Shown: positions 23,946 through 33,923 of the stretch, one piece after another
Layout of the letters: every line of letters begins with the position of its first letter
How positions within the stretch are numbered: position 1 is the stretch's first letter
NCBI GenBank assembly: GCA_963931865.1
Contig: OZ007506.1
Span: forward strand, 15,018,242 to 15,082,241
Source: Axinella damicornis
Lineage: Eukaryota > Porifera > Demospongiae > Axinellida > Axinellidae
Length of the DNA stretch: 64,000 nt
Reading direction: 5' to 3'
Translations under genes and position numbers: made by a program
The notes under the pieces: model-generated
The model's input: the letters and a program-made list of their open reading frames with translations, nothing else
Database searches by the model: none
What the model was told of the DNA's origin: nothing

Positions 23946-25023
23946 GGGGGGTACCCCTGGGATTTACCCCCCCTATAGGAGTTCCCAAGACCATTTTCTC
24001 CTTAATTCTGTTTTGATCTATCAGACAACTCTAAGACTGGAGGGGATAATTGTTCCATCAAAGCGGCCAGTCCCAAGACCTGGTTTAGTTACGACTCATT
24101 CTAGCGAACAAGACTCTGAGGGTGAATATGAATCTACAGATGGCACTACCTCAGGAGAAGCTAGTTCACTTTCACAGCAACGTACTCCACCTCCTGAAGG
24201 TGGTGAGTCCCAGTCTGGAATGGAGGAAGACCCAATTCCATCCAGAAGGAAAGAAACAGCAACTGGAAGAGAGGGTGTGACACATCAAACAGGTGTACTG
24301 CAAAGCAATAGCAGTGAGATAGCTGCGAAAGGCTCAACTGCAGTTGATGCAAGGGACCACATGGAAGCAGCAGAAGTGGAGGCGGGACATGAAGGTATGG
24401 TTCAGTGTCTTTGCGTGCTACTGGAAATGCAGGACATTGGGGACTAGCCTGAGCGAAGAGTGCATGCACGTGCACGTGCAGGACATGGAGCAGTTGCATG
24501 CACATGACTGTCATCGGAATGTGACTGAGAAATGAGCATACATAGTACAACCTCAGGCCACAGAAATTAATTTGACTCTAAAATACTCCCATGTACATCA
24601 CAGGAACTGTGAGTCAGGGTAGCTGAAGTAGTCTAACAGGTACTACGAGTGGTCTCCGCCTTTTTTGTTGTCGCAATCATCCATCGAACAAGTAGACTGT
24701 TCAGATCCTTGCATCGAGGAAGTAGACGTTTCATGGTTCATTCAACTGCCCTAGAATTTGAATTTGAATTGTGGACGTGCAAATGAAAACCACTGATTTA
24801 AAATAGTGCATGTCGGTCCGAGCAAACATACACACGGACGTGGCAATGAACTCACGATAGTGTGGGGCTCACTCAGGCTCGCCCCAATAGTATGTATGCA
24901 ATTTACTACATATCTTCATGGACATCTTTTTCTTTGCCAGATATCCGAGAGGTTTTGAAAGACTTACAACTACTTTCAGCATCGTTGATAGGATTGGAGA
25001 CGAGGACTGTAACTGAGAGCTGA
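11763..25023 (+). CDS. CCHCR1: Coiled-coil alpha-helical rod protein 1 orthologue (CCHCR1)
   Basis: A sixteen-exon gene predicting 868 aa (human ~780), almost entirely coiled coil. CCHCR1 is a centrosome/centriolar-satellite and P-body protein. Exons: 11763-11941, 12588-12696, 13588-13918, 14449-14575, 15068-15203, 15449-15556, 15827-15976, 16583-16693, 17348-17567, 21922-22036, 22209-22333, 22622-22810, 23099-23283, 23422-23490, 24025-24394, 24941-25023. All junctions are GT-AG and phase-compatible, and the total is divisible by three. Identification rests on [15 protein letters not shown] and especially [19 protein letters not shown], which match the human KWREKVFxLMVQ and [18 protein letters not shown] regions. 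The tail also ends like the family ([15 protein letters not shown]). The 15th exon is a Ser/Gly/Glu-rich insert. A perfect 102-bp duplication precedes exon 13. The start ATG at 11763 is the best placed; one in frame at 11748 is also possible. Confidence 0.85.
13167..13547. mobile_element. Mutator-like MITE (381 bp) in CCHCR1 intron 2
   Basis: Inverted termini TAGCCTCGTACCCAGGCCC and its complement, flanked by a perfect 9-bp direct repeat CTAGATTGG (13158-13166 and 13548-13556). The internal sequence matches the elements at 46226 and 48839. Confidence 0.9.
15267..15311. mobile_element. Minimal palindromic Mutator-like element (45 bp)
   Basis: Almost nothing but two inverted termini, TAGCCTCATTCCCAGGCCC and its complement. 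Flanks GTATGTAAC and GTACGTAAC match 8 of 9. Confidence 0.85.
16760..17160. repeat. Degenerate CCAT/CACC tetranucleotide repeat
   Basis: The strand switches from GGAT/GGTG-rich (16760-16890) to CCAT/CACC-rich (16920-17155), giving a large imperfect inverted repeat in CCHCR1 intron 8. Confidence 0.85.
17614..18053. mobile_element. Mutator-like MITE (440 bp) in CCHCR1 intron 9
   Basis: The left end is TAGCCTCGTTCCCAGGCCG. The right end carries the complement of GTAGGAGAAACGGC and ACGAGTTCAAACTG. A perfect 9-bp duplication GATGCCATG flanks it (17605-17613, 18054-18062). Confidence 0.8.
18100..18291. mobile_element. Nested inverted-repeat element
   Basis: Outer arms TAGGATGGTCCACTGTGGT and CCACAGTAGACCATCCTA enclose a CCCAGGCC...GGCCTGGG stem of the Mutator-like family and a CAGCTTTTCATCGCTGATGG core. 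Confidence 0.6.
18371..19268. mobile_element. ~0.9-kb foldback element with GAGTACGTATCAAGCGCC ends
   Basis: GAGTACGTATCAAGCGCC at 18371 is answered by GGCGCTTGATACGTACTC at 19251-19268. Part of its right half (GGGCGGATACTACATGCC) recurs at 21715, so the family is dispersed. Confidence 0.6.
19655..20870 (-). mobile_element. DIRS-like retrotransposon relic (gag zinc knuckle, RT, RNase H)
   Basis: Minus-strand pieces in several frames read, in order: a GHIPGTCTF zinc-knuckle-like segment near 20690, [10 protein letters not shown] (end of RT, near 20210), then [20 protein letters not shown] and [20 protein letters not shown], and an RNase H region beginning near 19860 (a [14 protein letters not shown] block is visible in another frame). 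This arrangement is typical of DIRS/tyrosine-recombinase retroelements. Frames are broken; no recombinase is seen. Confidence 0.65.
21373..21710 (-). mobile_element. Internally deleted Ty3/Gypsy-like pol relic
   Basis: A 106-aa minus-strand ORF fuses the end of a Gypsy RT ([20 protein letters not shown]) directly to the integrase core ([20 protein letters not shown]). RNase H and most of the integrase between them are missing. Confidence 0.8.
22959..23162 (+). repeat. Perfect 102-bp tandem duplication spanning intron end and exon 13 start of CCHCR1
   Basis: Bases 22959-23060 are repeated without a mismatch at 23061-23162. Each copy has the acceptor ATACAG and 21 codons of exon. 102 is a multiple of three and both copies stay open, so using the first acceptor (exon from 22997) would simply add 34 residues. 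Confidence 0.95.
23599..23942. repeat. GT-rich microsatellites with unique 100-bp spacer; one arm of a distant inverted duplication
   Basis: (GT)n at 23599-23712 and 23822-23942 flank a unique segment. The part 23599-23820 is the exact reverse complement of 30211 to about 30428, including every interruption of the repeat. Confidence 0.9.
24437..24887 (+). mobile_element. GGGGCGAGCC-type MITE (451 bp) in last CCHCR1 intron
   Basis: The left end is TTGGGGACTAGCCTGAGCGA and the right end CTCAGGCTCGCCCCAA, inverted to each other. The internal blocks are shared with three other copies in the window. Confidence 0.8.
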
Positions 25024-25211
25024 TACTGTCTTCAAATATCTTGTACCACCAATGTAATCATGACTGTGTATTTTTTTAAAAAGCAGGCAAGTTACAACAG
25101 TAAGCAAATTGAAAATAATGAAAGTACTAAACAACTATTAGTAACTGTTATGGTAGTATTATCTAAGGTACCTGAAAAATACGACAGAGTTGTTGCATGA
25201 GCTAGGATAGG

Positions 25212-27141
25212 TTATTCACATAAATCTGTTTTTGTTCTGCTGTTGGAGTAGCAGAAATATTGTGCACATGTGTTCAAGCCAGCTTCTTCCAGGGCTGATG
25301 CTAGGGTCTGGTATGTGAACCGGTCGGCTGCTCTCCCCTTCCACTCTTGGAGCATGTAGAAGGCCTTCATGTGGTCTGCTTTGGCAATCTCACTGGCCAC
25401 AACACTTCTCAGAACTTTGAAATCAATGTCCAGAGCAACTCCAACTTCTTCCCACTTGCCCCCAATCTCACGGGCAATTTCCATGAGAACTTTGTCACTC
25501 TCAATCATGCCTTCTTTGGGTGTTGCTTTCCGTTTTGAGCTGCTACTTTTAGCCTCCTGTTTTCGCTTTAGGCCTTGATCACTCCCTTCTTTTCCATCCT
25601 CAATTTTATCTGAATGAAACAGTATACAATAATACACATAACATAATGATTGTGTATACTCTTGACTAGTTACAGGAATTTTAAAGATACGTTGAATACT
25701 GTAACTTATATGAAACCTGCACGTAAAAACGGCACTGGAAATTATGCAGTCATGGTGGGTGAATTCATACTGTAAAGACCTAATAGACCCACTACATGAT
25801 TTAACCTCACCTACAAGTCTTGTCTCCATAGTTTTCGTCTTTTCAAATTCATCTGCATGATTGTGTAATATTAATGAGCACACAAATCAACAAGCTGCAT
25901 GGTTAAGTGACAAGTGAGCAGGGAGCATAACTGTGTGTTGCTGGTTCATGAGGCTGCAAGGTTGCTGGTTCAGAGATTTTAATTTCTTTCTCTGCTATAG
26001 GAGTCTAAATACTCAAAATATGACTGCAGCCCTGCATGCTCCCAACCACATTTTTGAATTTTGGTTTGCATTGACAATTATTAATATGCAGAGGCAGGAG
26101 AGCAGTGAATAACTGGGTGTATTCACAAGAGTGACGTTAGGCGGGTGGGCCCAACCGATGATCAAACCTAGCCAACTGGACTGATCAATCCAGAACCTGC
26201 ATGCTGAACCTACTGTACTTATATATACGTACGTATGGGCCCACCCTCCCAACTTCCACTAAGTCTTGTATAGTCGCCTGACATCATTCATTCAGCTCCT
26301 GCTCTTCCACTTCTAAATCCATTGTCAACTATTAATTTTCAGGTGGGTTTCTCCCATGTGTATAGCTTGTAGGGTTTGCATTACTTAGTCTGAGAACCAT
26401 AATGGAATTGCATGCAAGAATGCAATTAAAAGTATCTCCTGAGCTCTGGATTAGACCACTCTGGTTCTCAGCCATTCTGCCAAGGTTTGCACGATGCTGT
26501 ACTCAATAAGGTAATAAGGTGGTATTAACTTTTTATAGTCCTTCCTGCTTGCCCCCTGACCACCACCAGATACACCACACAATTTGACAATGAGTAGTCT
26601 CGCTCCCAGACCGTTTATCCAATTGTTAACGCGTGTATCGCTAAAAGCGATCTGTGCTGGGGTTGGTTGGGTCTGGGACTGAGACTAGGCGATGAGTGAC
26701 TTGTATAAACTGTGCAAGGCACAGCCACACAATTGCAGCGCTATCCATTCCAATAACAAGTGCTATTACCCAAAATTGCATGCCAGACTGAAATATACTT
26801 CTCACTTTTCTCAGTCTGGGCAGAAAGAGATATCTCGAAGCAACTTTATAATCACAGGCATGTGACATACCTGTCAGTTCCTTTGCAATGTCTTTCGTCA
26901 CGACCTGGTCTTCCAGGATCAAGCAGAACGTATCAAAACTGGCGGGGCTGGCCTTCACCGCCCTGACTAGTGCTCCTAGAACCTTGAGGCATTTGTCATA
27001 GCAGGCTCCCTCCAATCGGGCTTCCTCCCACACTCTTTCGTCGACTATTCCCTCGGCATGGAGCGCTGTCGAGATAACCACCGGATCCAGGGTACTGGCT
27101 AGTTTGTGCAGATACTTCTGCAGGACTTTGGCTTCCACCAT
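25212..27141 (-). CDS. CARD plus death-domain adaptor (RAIDD/CRADD-like)
   Basis: Three exons on the minus strand, 26871-27141, 25811-25852 and 25212-25609, with phase-1 GT-AG junctions, give 236 aa (human CRADD 199). Residues 1-90 look like a CARD: MVEAKVLQKYLHKLASTLDP, then WEEARL and YDKCLKVLGALVRA. Residues ~150-230 look like a death domain: VLMEIAREIGGKWEEVGVAL, KAFYMLQEWKG, TLASALEEAGL. A Lys/Ser-rich linker joins them. In animals this pairing is the RAIDD architecture, which links PIDD1 to caspase-2; a similar role here is inference. The ATG at 27141 has a good context. Its stop lies 189 bp from that of the convergent CCHCR1, so the 3' UTRs probably overlap. True orthology versus independent domain pairing is undecided. 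Confidence 0.8.
26595..26687. mobile_element. Mutator-like MITE (93 bp) in the CARD-DD gene's first intron
   Basis: TAGTCTCGCTCCCAGACC and its complement-like end, with flanks GACAATGAG and GGCGATGAG (7 of 9). Confidence 0.75.
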
Positions 27142-27262
27142 TTCCACTAGAGGGGCGGGGCTAAACGCCCATCCCTGGCCGCGCGTAAACTTTTAAGCGA
27201 CATGCGTAGTCTCGTTCCCAGGCCGCCGACCCCCGCCCCGCTTTTCGTCGCTACTAATACCG

Positions 27263-27365
27263 TAGCCTCGTTCCCAGGCCATCGACCAGCTTTTCGTCGC
27301 TTGCAGTACCCGCTTTACAGTACTGCAAGCGACGAAAGCTGGGCGTGGGACTGGGAACGAGGCTA
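27263..27365. mobile_element. Palindromic Mutator-like MITE (103 bp)
   Basis: Nearly a full palindrome with TAGCCTCGTTCCCAGGCC ends and a perfect 9-bp duplication CTAATACCG at 27254-27262 and 27366-27374. A partial relative begins at 27207. It lies 120 bp upstream of the CARD-DD start codon, in its likely promoter. Confidence 0.9.
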
Positions 27366-27840
27366 CTAATACCGTACTGACTCTACTACTACTCCTTGGA
27401 TGGCTACAACAGGGACGGAGACCAACCTCTTCAATGGATACAGCGATGCGCGCTACAGCATGGCAACAAAGACTCTGCGAAAATCTGACTGATCTAGCTA
27501 GCCGGCCACCGATCGTGACTCGCGGCTGCATGCACAGGACTGTGGACTGGACTCTGGACTGGACCATGGACTGGATTTTGGACTGGACTCCATACGCATG
27601 CGCGCACTAGTGGCATTTTCCAGGCTATAAGAAGAGTCATGAAGAGTGCTGAAATGGCCACAGCAATACAGCAGCCCTGGTAGTTGCAGTCAATGAGGAG
27701 CAAGATATTGGAAAGGAAGTTGGGGTTCCTTCAGAACGTACTGAGTGCAGGTTCAAGGTGTGTGGGTGGAAGGCTGGTGGAATCAAAATGAGTCTTCTCT
27801 GTGTTTTGGTGAGGGAGTGTAGGAGTTGTCTGGTGTAGTC

Positions 27841-27899
27841 TGGATCCCAGACCCAACCGGCGAGGGAGCCTTGCCGGTTGGGTCTGGGATCCAGACTGA
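27841..27899. repeat. 59-bp perfect-armed palindrome
   Basis: TAGTCTGGATCCCAGACCC and GGGTCTGGGATCCAGACT form long arms around a short CCTTGCC-containing loop. Related in style to the Mutator-like foldbacks. Confidence 0.8.
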
Positions 27900-28224
27900 T
27901 AAGATGCTGGAAGGAGAATTGGTGTGGGGATAGAGCTTGAAGGGAGATGGTTGGGAGAATGGGTGGTGTACGTACTGCTACTGGACAGATGTGGTGTGCG
28001 AGCCCTGTGTGTTCCAAAATTTTTGTCGTCCTCTGGGTGGTCACATGACAGGCATTATTGCTTCGGTTGTCACATGACCTGTGGAACAAGCAGTGAGCTA
28101 TGATACCGGCCGGTGCGAGGTTAGCTATAGCCGTGAGTATCTGCTCATAGTGGATGCAATCAGAGTCTGTCCAGCTACAGAGACCTGGGCCATGATTCAC
28201 CGGCTACCACAAGGGTGTAGACAA

Positions 28225-28248
28225 GGGGGGGGGGGGGGGGGGGGGGGG
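28225..28248. repeat. Pure G homopolymer (~24 bp)
   Basis: G run followed by CTAAAGCCCCCCC, able to form a hairpin or quadruplex. The rest of 27900-29320 holds no exon I can support; a CGCGCGCG-rich inverted patch is at 28710-28770. Confidence 0.85.
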
Positions 28249-29323
28249 CTAAAGCCCCCCCACTTTTGAGATTCCCCTCTCTAATAATAAACCACCAGTT
28301 TTCTATACATGAATTTTATTTGAAATTTCCAAATATTAACATACGGCTTTGGTTACGAGATACAAACTCATTTGCTATTCTGTTCATCTCAAGACCATCT
28401 GTTTTGTCCTTGTGCACATGCAGAATCATGCACCAGTTAATATAAGGTGAGCTTGGGAAGTGGTTGTACGCAACCAGGATTTTAATCTACACAGTGCAGC
28501 TCCTTTCACTCACAGCATTTGTTGCTGGCATAACTTTACTGCCTTCACTACCTCACAGAAGCATTCTCTCTCCTTGAAGATTTCAGGTAGGTGACGACGG
28601 ATTGCAAGTCTGTCAGTGACCTGTCACTGCCAGTGTGCACAAGGTGAAGATGTGTATGAAGACGGTCGGATTGTCCAAACCATAGAAAAGAGAGCACACT
28701 AAAAAAAAAAATCGCGCGCGCTTTGCGCGCAGACACTACAAAAATTTCACGCGCGAACAGCGCGCGGACCTTCCATCCCAGCCGTAAAACGTGCAGTATG
28801 CAACCTCCCTACATATCTTTATTGTACATGTATTGTGTAAAACTTCTGTAGGGTGGGGTACTGAACTTTTTATGAAATCAACCCTGCCTTGTGATAGAGT
28901 TGTAAGTGCTTTTGTCTTGATGACACTACTGGGGGAACCGGGAACCTTGCATTTGGAATCTAGAAGTCAGTGTCCCGTACATGTATACTGTTCAGTACAT
29001 GTAGCTCCACTGTGTGCTTTTGAGTTTTCTCGCACCTACTTGAGGTGTAATCTTGCACTGGCAATTGCTAGTCAGAATGACTGTGGCATGCTACATCCCA
29101 TAATGTGTATGTAGCAACTTGACCAGACCCTCCCTCCCCACGCAAGCGATCTGCGCTGGGGTTGGTTTGAGTCTGGGGCCGAGACTATATAATTATGGAG
29201 TAATTCTATTGATAATTCGATACCGATTATAAACCAATGCTCTAATGTCACTGCCGATACTGATGTTTAACTGTTGATCGGTACATCACTAATTGGCACT
29301 GATCTTGCCGTCTCCTTTACAGC

Positions 29324-30364
29324 GGACCAAGCCATCAACTGCAGGACACACACTCCACCTGTCAGCCATGACACATTCCTGTTGCTTGTGGATGTCTTCC
29401 AATCCAAGATCATCTGTGCACACATAGGTGAGGCCTTCTAGTGCTTTCAGTGTTACACCATTGTGCTGTGCCTTTATTTTACATCCAGTTTAGCATTCCA
29501 TAGTCTGGGGTTGGTAACTGCTCAGAGTAAACTTGATATAAAATGACAAGCTCAAGGACAGACCTCTGTAACGATACTGTTAGTATATACGCAGTAGACA
29601 GTTCACAGAACTCCAGAACCAGACAACACTCAATCAGCTGGAACACCACCACGAGGAGTGTCACATGACGATGATATAAATAGTAGGGAATGATGTAATA
29701 ATCAATACTATAAATACCGTGACAACCTCCACCCCACGCATGGTGTCCCCCCCCCCCCCCCCCCCCCTTAGTTACCCCTTTTCTACAATCCGCTCACATA
29801 TCACATATGCTGGTGTAGTGGCATTAGTACTACATACTGCATCCAACTGTGAAGTAATTCCTGCAGAGAGGTATATACCTTACATTCCACATATGCAATG
29901 GTCCATTCAGTATACAAATACCTTTTGTTGATGTCCCTCACTGCTATATTGGACCACTATAGTGGTGAGCAACTCTCTTTCTCCCTCCTTCCATTCCTCC
30001 CACTCCCTCTCAACCGCCTTCCTCCTCCCTCTTACCCCTCTAGCTAACAAGCAGCGTCCTACCAGCCTTCAAGCCCCAGAGCTGCATGTACTGCAATGGT
30101 GACATATCACTGAAGGAGAGGCTACAAAGAGCAGAAGCTGTGAGTGACAGTATGAGATCAACTGCAGTTTATGAGAACAGGATACTTGAGATTACTGACT
30201 TCTGAACGTCAGTATACTGATCCCTGGATGAGTGATTGTAGATCTGAGCATTGCACACATCCACACCTCCTTGATTACACAGACACACATACTACATGCA
30301 TACCAGCTCACCACACACATACACGCGCACACACACACACACACTCACACACACACACACTCAC

Positions 30365-30424
<60 letters not shown>

Positions 30425-30597
30425 ACACATATGCGTATCCCCACACACTCATACATAACCCTCCCCGCCCCCACTCACATCCACAGTCTTGAGATGCCCT
30501 ATCAGCTGAGAATGCGGAACTCCATGCAAAGCTAGCTCAGGCCAACTCCAAGATCTTACAGCTACAATCCATGTTGCCACCATTCGGCAGCATATGA
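29324..30597 (+). pseudogene. Remnant exons of an unidentified coiled-coil gene
   Basis: Three exon-like pieces with good splice signals. 29324-29427 is open as ADQAINCRTHTPPVSHDTF and onward, with donor GTGAGG. 30044-30138 follows a long pyrimidine tract; its coiled-coil frame reads SLKERLQRAEA, with donor GTGAGT. 30487-30597 encodes LSAENAELHAKLAQANSKIL and ends ...LPPFGSI with a stop. The second and third exons agree in phase, but the third has TGA as its second codon. The first and second join only in another frame that soon stops. This looks like a decayed gene or damaged assembly. The product is not recognised. Confidence 0.35.
30211..30428. repeat. CA microsatellite arm of inverted duplication with 23599-23820
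   Basis: Unique 100 bp (30211-30316) plus an interrupted (CA)n, identical in reverse complement to the CCHCR1 intron segment 6.4 kb away. Confidence 0.9.
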
Positions 30598-30645
30598 TTG
30601 GATTCATATGGGAACAGATGAACACCCTCAACCTGACCATGAACA

Positions 30646-31203
30646 TAGTCTCGTGCCCAGCCCTTCATGTGCGCCCCTGTGGAGAAGGTCTCACTGGTGT
30701 TTTGAGTGCGATTTCTTGTCACTAACATCTTTCCCATCTGGAATATGAGATGGCCAATGAAATCGGAGAGCGTGCGCGAAACTTACTACTAATTATTGTG
30801 GGTTACGTCACCGATCGATGAGGATCAAAAACAGCTCAGTTGAAACAGCTCGTAACGAGGACTTACTTCGCTGTTGGTTGATGACTATTCGTAACTTCTA
30901 AGAACCTTTCAGCCATCTCCAACTTCGAAAAACAATGGTTTACGGCAATACCGGAATAACGAAGAAGTCCACCGCCCTTCGATCTGTTAGCAGCTGATGT
31001 TTCAGGGGTTAGGGGACGTCGCTGACTGCTTGAAGGTAGGGCTACATGACAAATCATACTGAGAGGAGCGTTTATCTTAAAAATTTCTTTCGCAATCAGC
31101 ACTTCAATTACACCTACGCTGGACACGCCTCTGTGACAAGAAATGTAACTCATACCACCAGACGTTCTCCGCCGGTGAGCGTGGATGTCTGGGCACGAGA
31201 CTA
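30646..31203. mobile_element. Mutator-like MITE (558 bp)
   Basis: Ends TAGTCTCGTGCCCAG and CTGGGCACGAGACTA, flanked by a perfect 9-bp duplication CCATGAACA (30637-30645, 31204-31212). The interior is unlike the other subfamilies. Confidence 0.85.
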
Positions 31204-32190
31204 CCATGAACACTCGAGCACTGAGGTCTAGTCATGTGACCTGGTCATGAGGATGAATCGTGGATCGTTCATTTGTACTCTTGTAATCAGTTGTACATTG
31301 AGTTTGTCAACTGGATGGTAATTATATATAGCTAGCACTGATGGCTTAATTCAAGAAGAAAGTAAACAAGAAACAAAAGAGCATGCATCCTCCCTCCATA
31401 AAAAAGAGGGAAAAAACCAGCCAAACATAATAACAGGCCTAGCTAGCAATACAGCCTCCCTCCATTACAAAAAGAAAAGGAAAAAAAGACTTGACGAAGA
31501 AAAAAAAAGATGAAAAAAAAAAGATGAAAAAAATAACAACCTAGCAACACACCCATCCCTCCGTGACAGGTCAGACACCGAAGTGTGCAGCCTCAGGAGC
31601 GCTGGATAGGCGTGTCTGGAATCCCAGGAGGGCGACCTGCTTTCTACCAGACACCTTTAGCTTCGGTGGTCAGATGGGAACCGGCGTACTCCGGCTGCTA
31701 GGCGGGGAAGTCGAGAACCGGTATGTACGGAGTGGCCCAGACTCGTACTCGGTTATTGGGGAGGCAAACATTCAGACCCCAGTCTGCAAGCGAATGAGCC
31801 ATCCCGACTTCCCGCCAAAACTAGGTACAAATTCAGTATTTAACCACAGCCAGCTGTTTCTGGTTGCGCATGCGCGTGCCACCTGACTTTGACTTCCCGC
31901 CAAATATTTTCAAACCCCAGCCGCGAGCTAGCTACAGCCTAACTCTCCTCAGAATCTGCTCTCGAATTGCCCTCGCCTTTTCACTGCAGAGCAAGCTGCA
32001 AGACTGCGTGTATTTATGTATGTTATAACATAGATTCTTGTTGAGCACCATGAGCACATGCAACTGAGCACTATACGTTGACAGTGTTTGCCATCATGAT
32101 CTGGGTGTATCTGCAAGCAGTTTCTCACGGCTGTAAAAGAGCTGAGCTAGCTAGCTATCTATAGCTAGCTATACAACATGCAAAAATGTT
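31204..32190. other. Region without a recognised gene
   Basis: An A-rich, AAGATGAAAAAA-containing stretch at 31380-31545 is followed by a 107-aa plus-strand ORF (31563-31886) that I cannot identify and do not call. Confidence 0.4.
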
Positions 32191-33419
32191 ATGTTGTGTA
32201 TACTACTGGTGGCAAATGAATCAAACGAAGTCTGCTCAATTTTCTTCGACATACGTAAAGCTTTTGACAGTGTCCCACATGTTCACCTGTTGGACAAGCT
32301 GGCTGCGCTTCATTTGGACCCAAGAATCATTGCATGGCTTCACAGTTATCTGATGGGCAGATCTCAGCTTGTTGTTGTTGGGGGTGAGCAATCTACCTGC
32401 CTTCCTGTTATTTCCGGCGTACCGCAGGGCTCAGTGTTAGGCCCACTCCTCTTTATAGTATACATCAATGATGTTGCAACTCGAATTTCTCCATATAGCA
32501 GAATCTCCCTGTTTGCTGATGACATGACTCTCTATCGCACCATTTATGTCCCAGCTGACTACAACATACTTCAGGATGATGTTACAGCTATTTCTCAGTG
32601 GGTTGATGACAACTACTTGACTTTACATACTGGTAAATGTTGCCTGATGTTTGTTACCCGCAGGCATTCACTCTCTAATCCCCCACCTCCGCTGTATCTG
32701 GGCACTTCTCCCTTAAACCAGGTGAACTCAGTCAAATACCTTGGAATCATGCTAACCTCAGGTCCCTCCAGGTAACTCGTGTGAGCACAAAAGTTAGGAA
32801 ACTGACCGGGCTACTGTATCGCCGATTCTATCGATATTCCTCTCCCGGTACCCTAACTAAACTCTATGTGACTTACATTCGCCCCCACTTCGAATACGCG
32901 GCTGCAGTCTGGGATCCTTATCTTATTAAGGATATCAATCTGCTGGAGAAAACACAGAGATTTGCACTAAAAGTTTGTGCCAAGAACTGGTCCCTCTCGC
33001 ATGATGAACTGCTGAGTCACCTACAACTCCCTCCTCTCTCAGAACGCCGTTCCCAGGCCAAGTTATGTCACCTATTCAAAATCATGCACGGTTTGGAAGA
33101 CTTTCCTGCAGCACCTGTCAAGCTGAGAGAACTCCACTACAGTACAAGATCTGACAACTCCCAGCTTCTCCAGCTAGCCCCTGTACTCCAGGACTTCCCA
33201 GTTCCAGCACTCGTTCTTTCCTCACGCAATATCATTGTGGAACATGTTACCTGGGGACTCTGTGAGTAGTTCATCTTTATCTTCATTCAAACATTCACTG
33301 CTATAGTATATTTTTGTAATTTTGTATATAACGGTTGCATGCCTGTATTAGCTTACTGCTACTCATGTAACCCCTGTTGCTGGCACTGCTGCAATGAAAT
33401 TATTATGAAGAAAAAAAAA
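32191..33419 (+). mobile_element. 5'-truncated non-LTR (LINE) retrotransposon
   Basis: Reverse-transcriptase blocks run in order: FFDIRKAFDSVPH, SGVPQGSVLGPLLFIVYIND, SLFADDMTLY (the FADD catalytic box) and VKYLGIML. Then, after a +1 shift around 32775, thumb-like YIRPHFEYAAAVWDP follows. The copy ends at 33410-33419 in an A tail. Endonuclease and ORF1 are absent. The two ORFs (32191-32775, 32781-33269) are one broken gene. Confidence 0.9.
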
Positions 33420-33923
33420 GCTACGCAGCTAATTAGCTACAGGCTACAGCTCCTGGAAACACAGCTGACCTCGCCCTCCTTCCAAGCTACCTGCTCCGAA
33501 TAGTATTGCCTCGCTTGTATCAAGCTTTTCCACATCTGACAGGTTCCTGATTGAACTTCAGTGCTGGTTAAGTAGTAGCAGTTAAGCCAATACTAGTGTC
33601 ACTGGTCTGCAACAACTGGTAGCATTTATCTGGACCTATATGGCCATGTACTGTGTGTGCGTGTAGCCCAAACTGGAACTAGTTTATGGTTTCTTTTGTT
33701 ACGGGGTGGTTATAGTAATGAATTCAAATGCATGGAGCATTAAACCGCTAGCTGAAAGTCTTTGAGCTGATGATTAATTTTATGCTGTGCGATGTTACAA
33801 CCTGCGATCTGAGTTGGGATTCAAATAGTGACTTCTAACCTCACACAGCATAAATCATCAGCTGATTTCCATTTATCCTCTGGCAATTAAGTCACAAGAA
33901 CAATCGTGTACAGCTGCATTTAC
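33420..33923. other. Region without a recognised gene
   Basis: Between the LINE tail and the ASPP-like exon no coding or repeat structure stands out. Confidence 0.4.
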
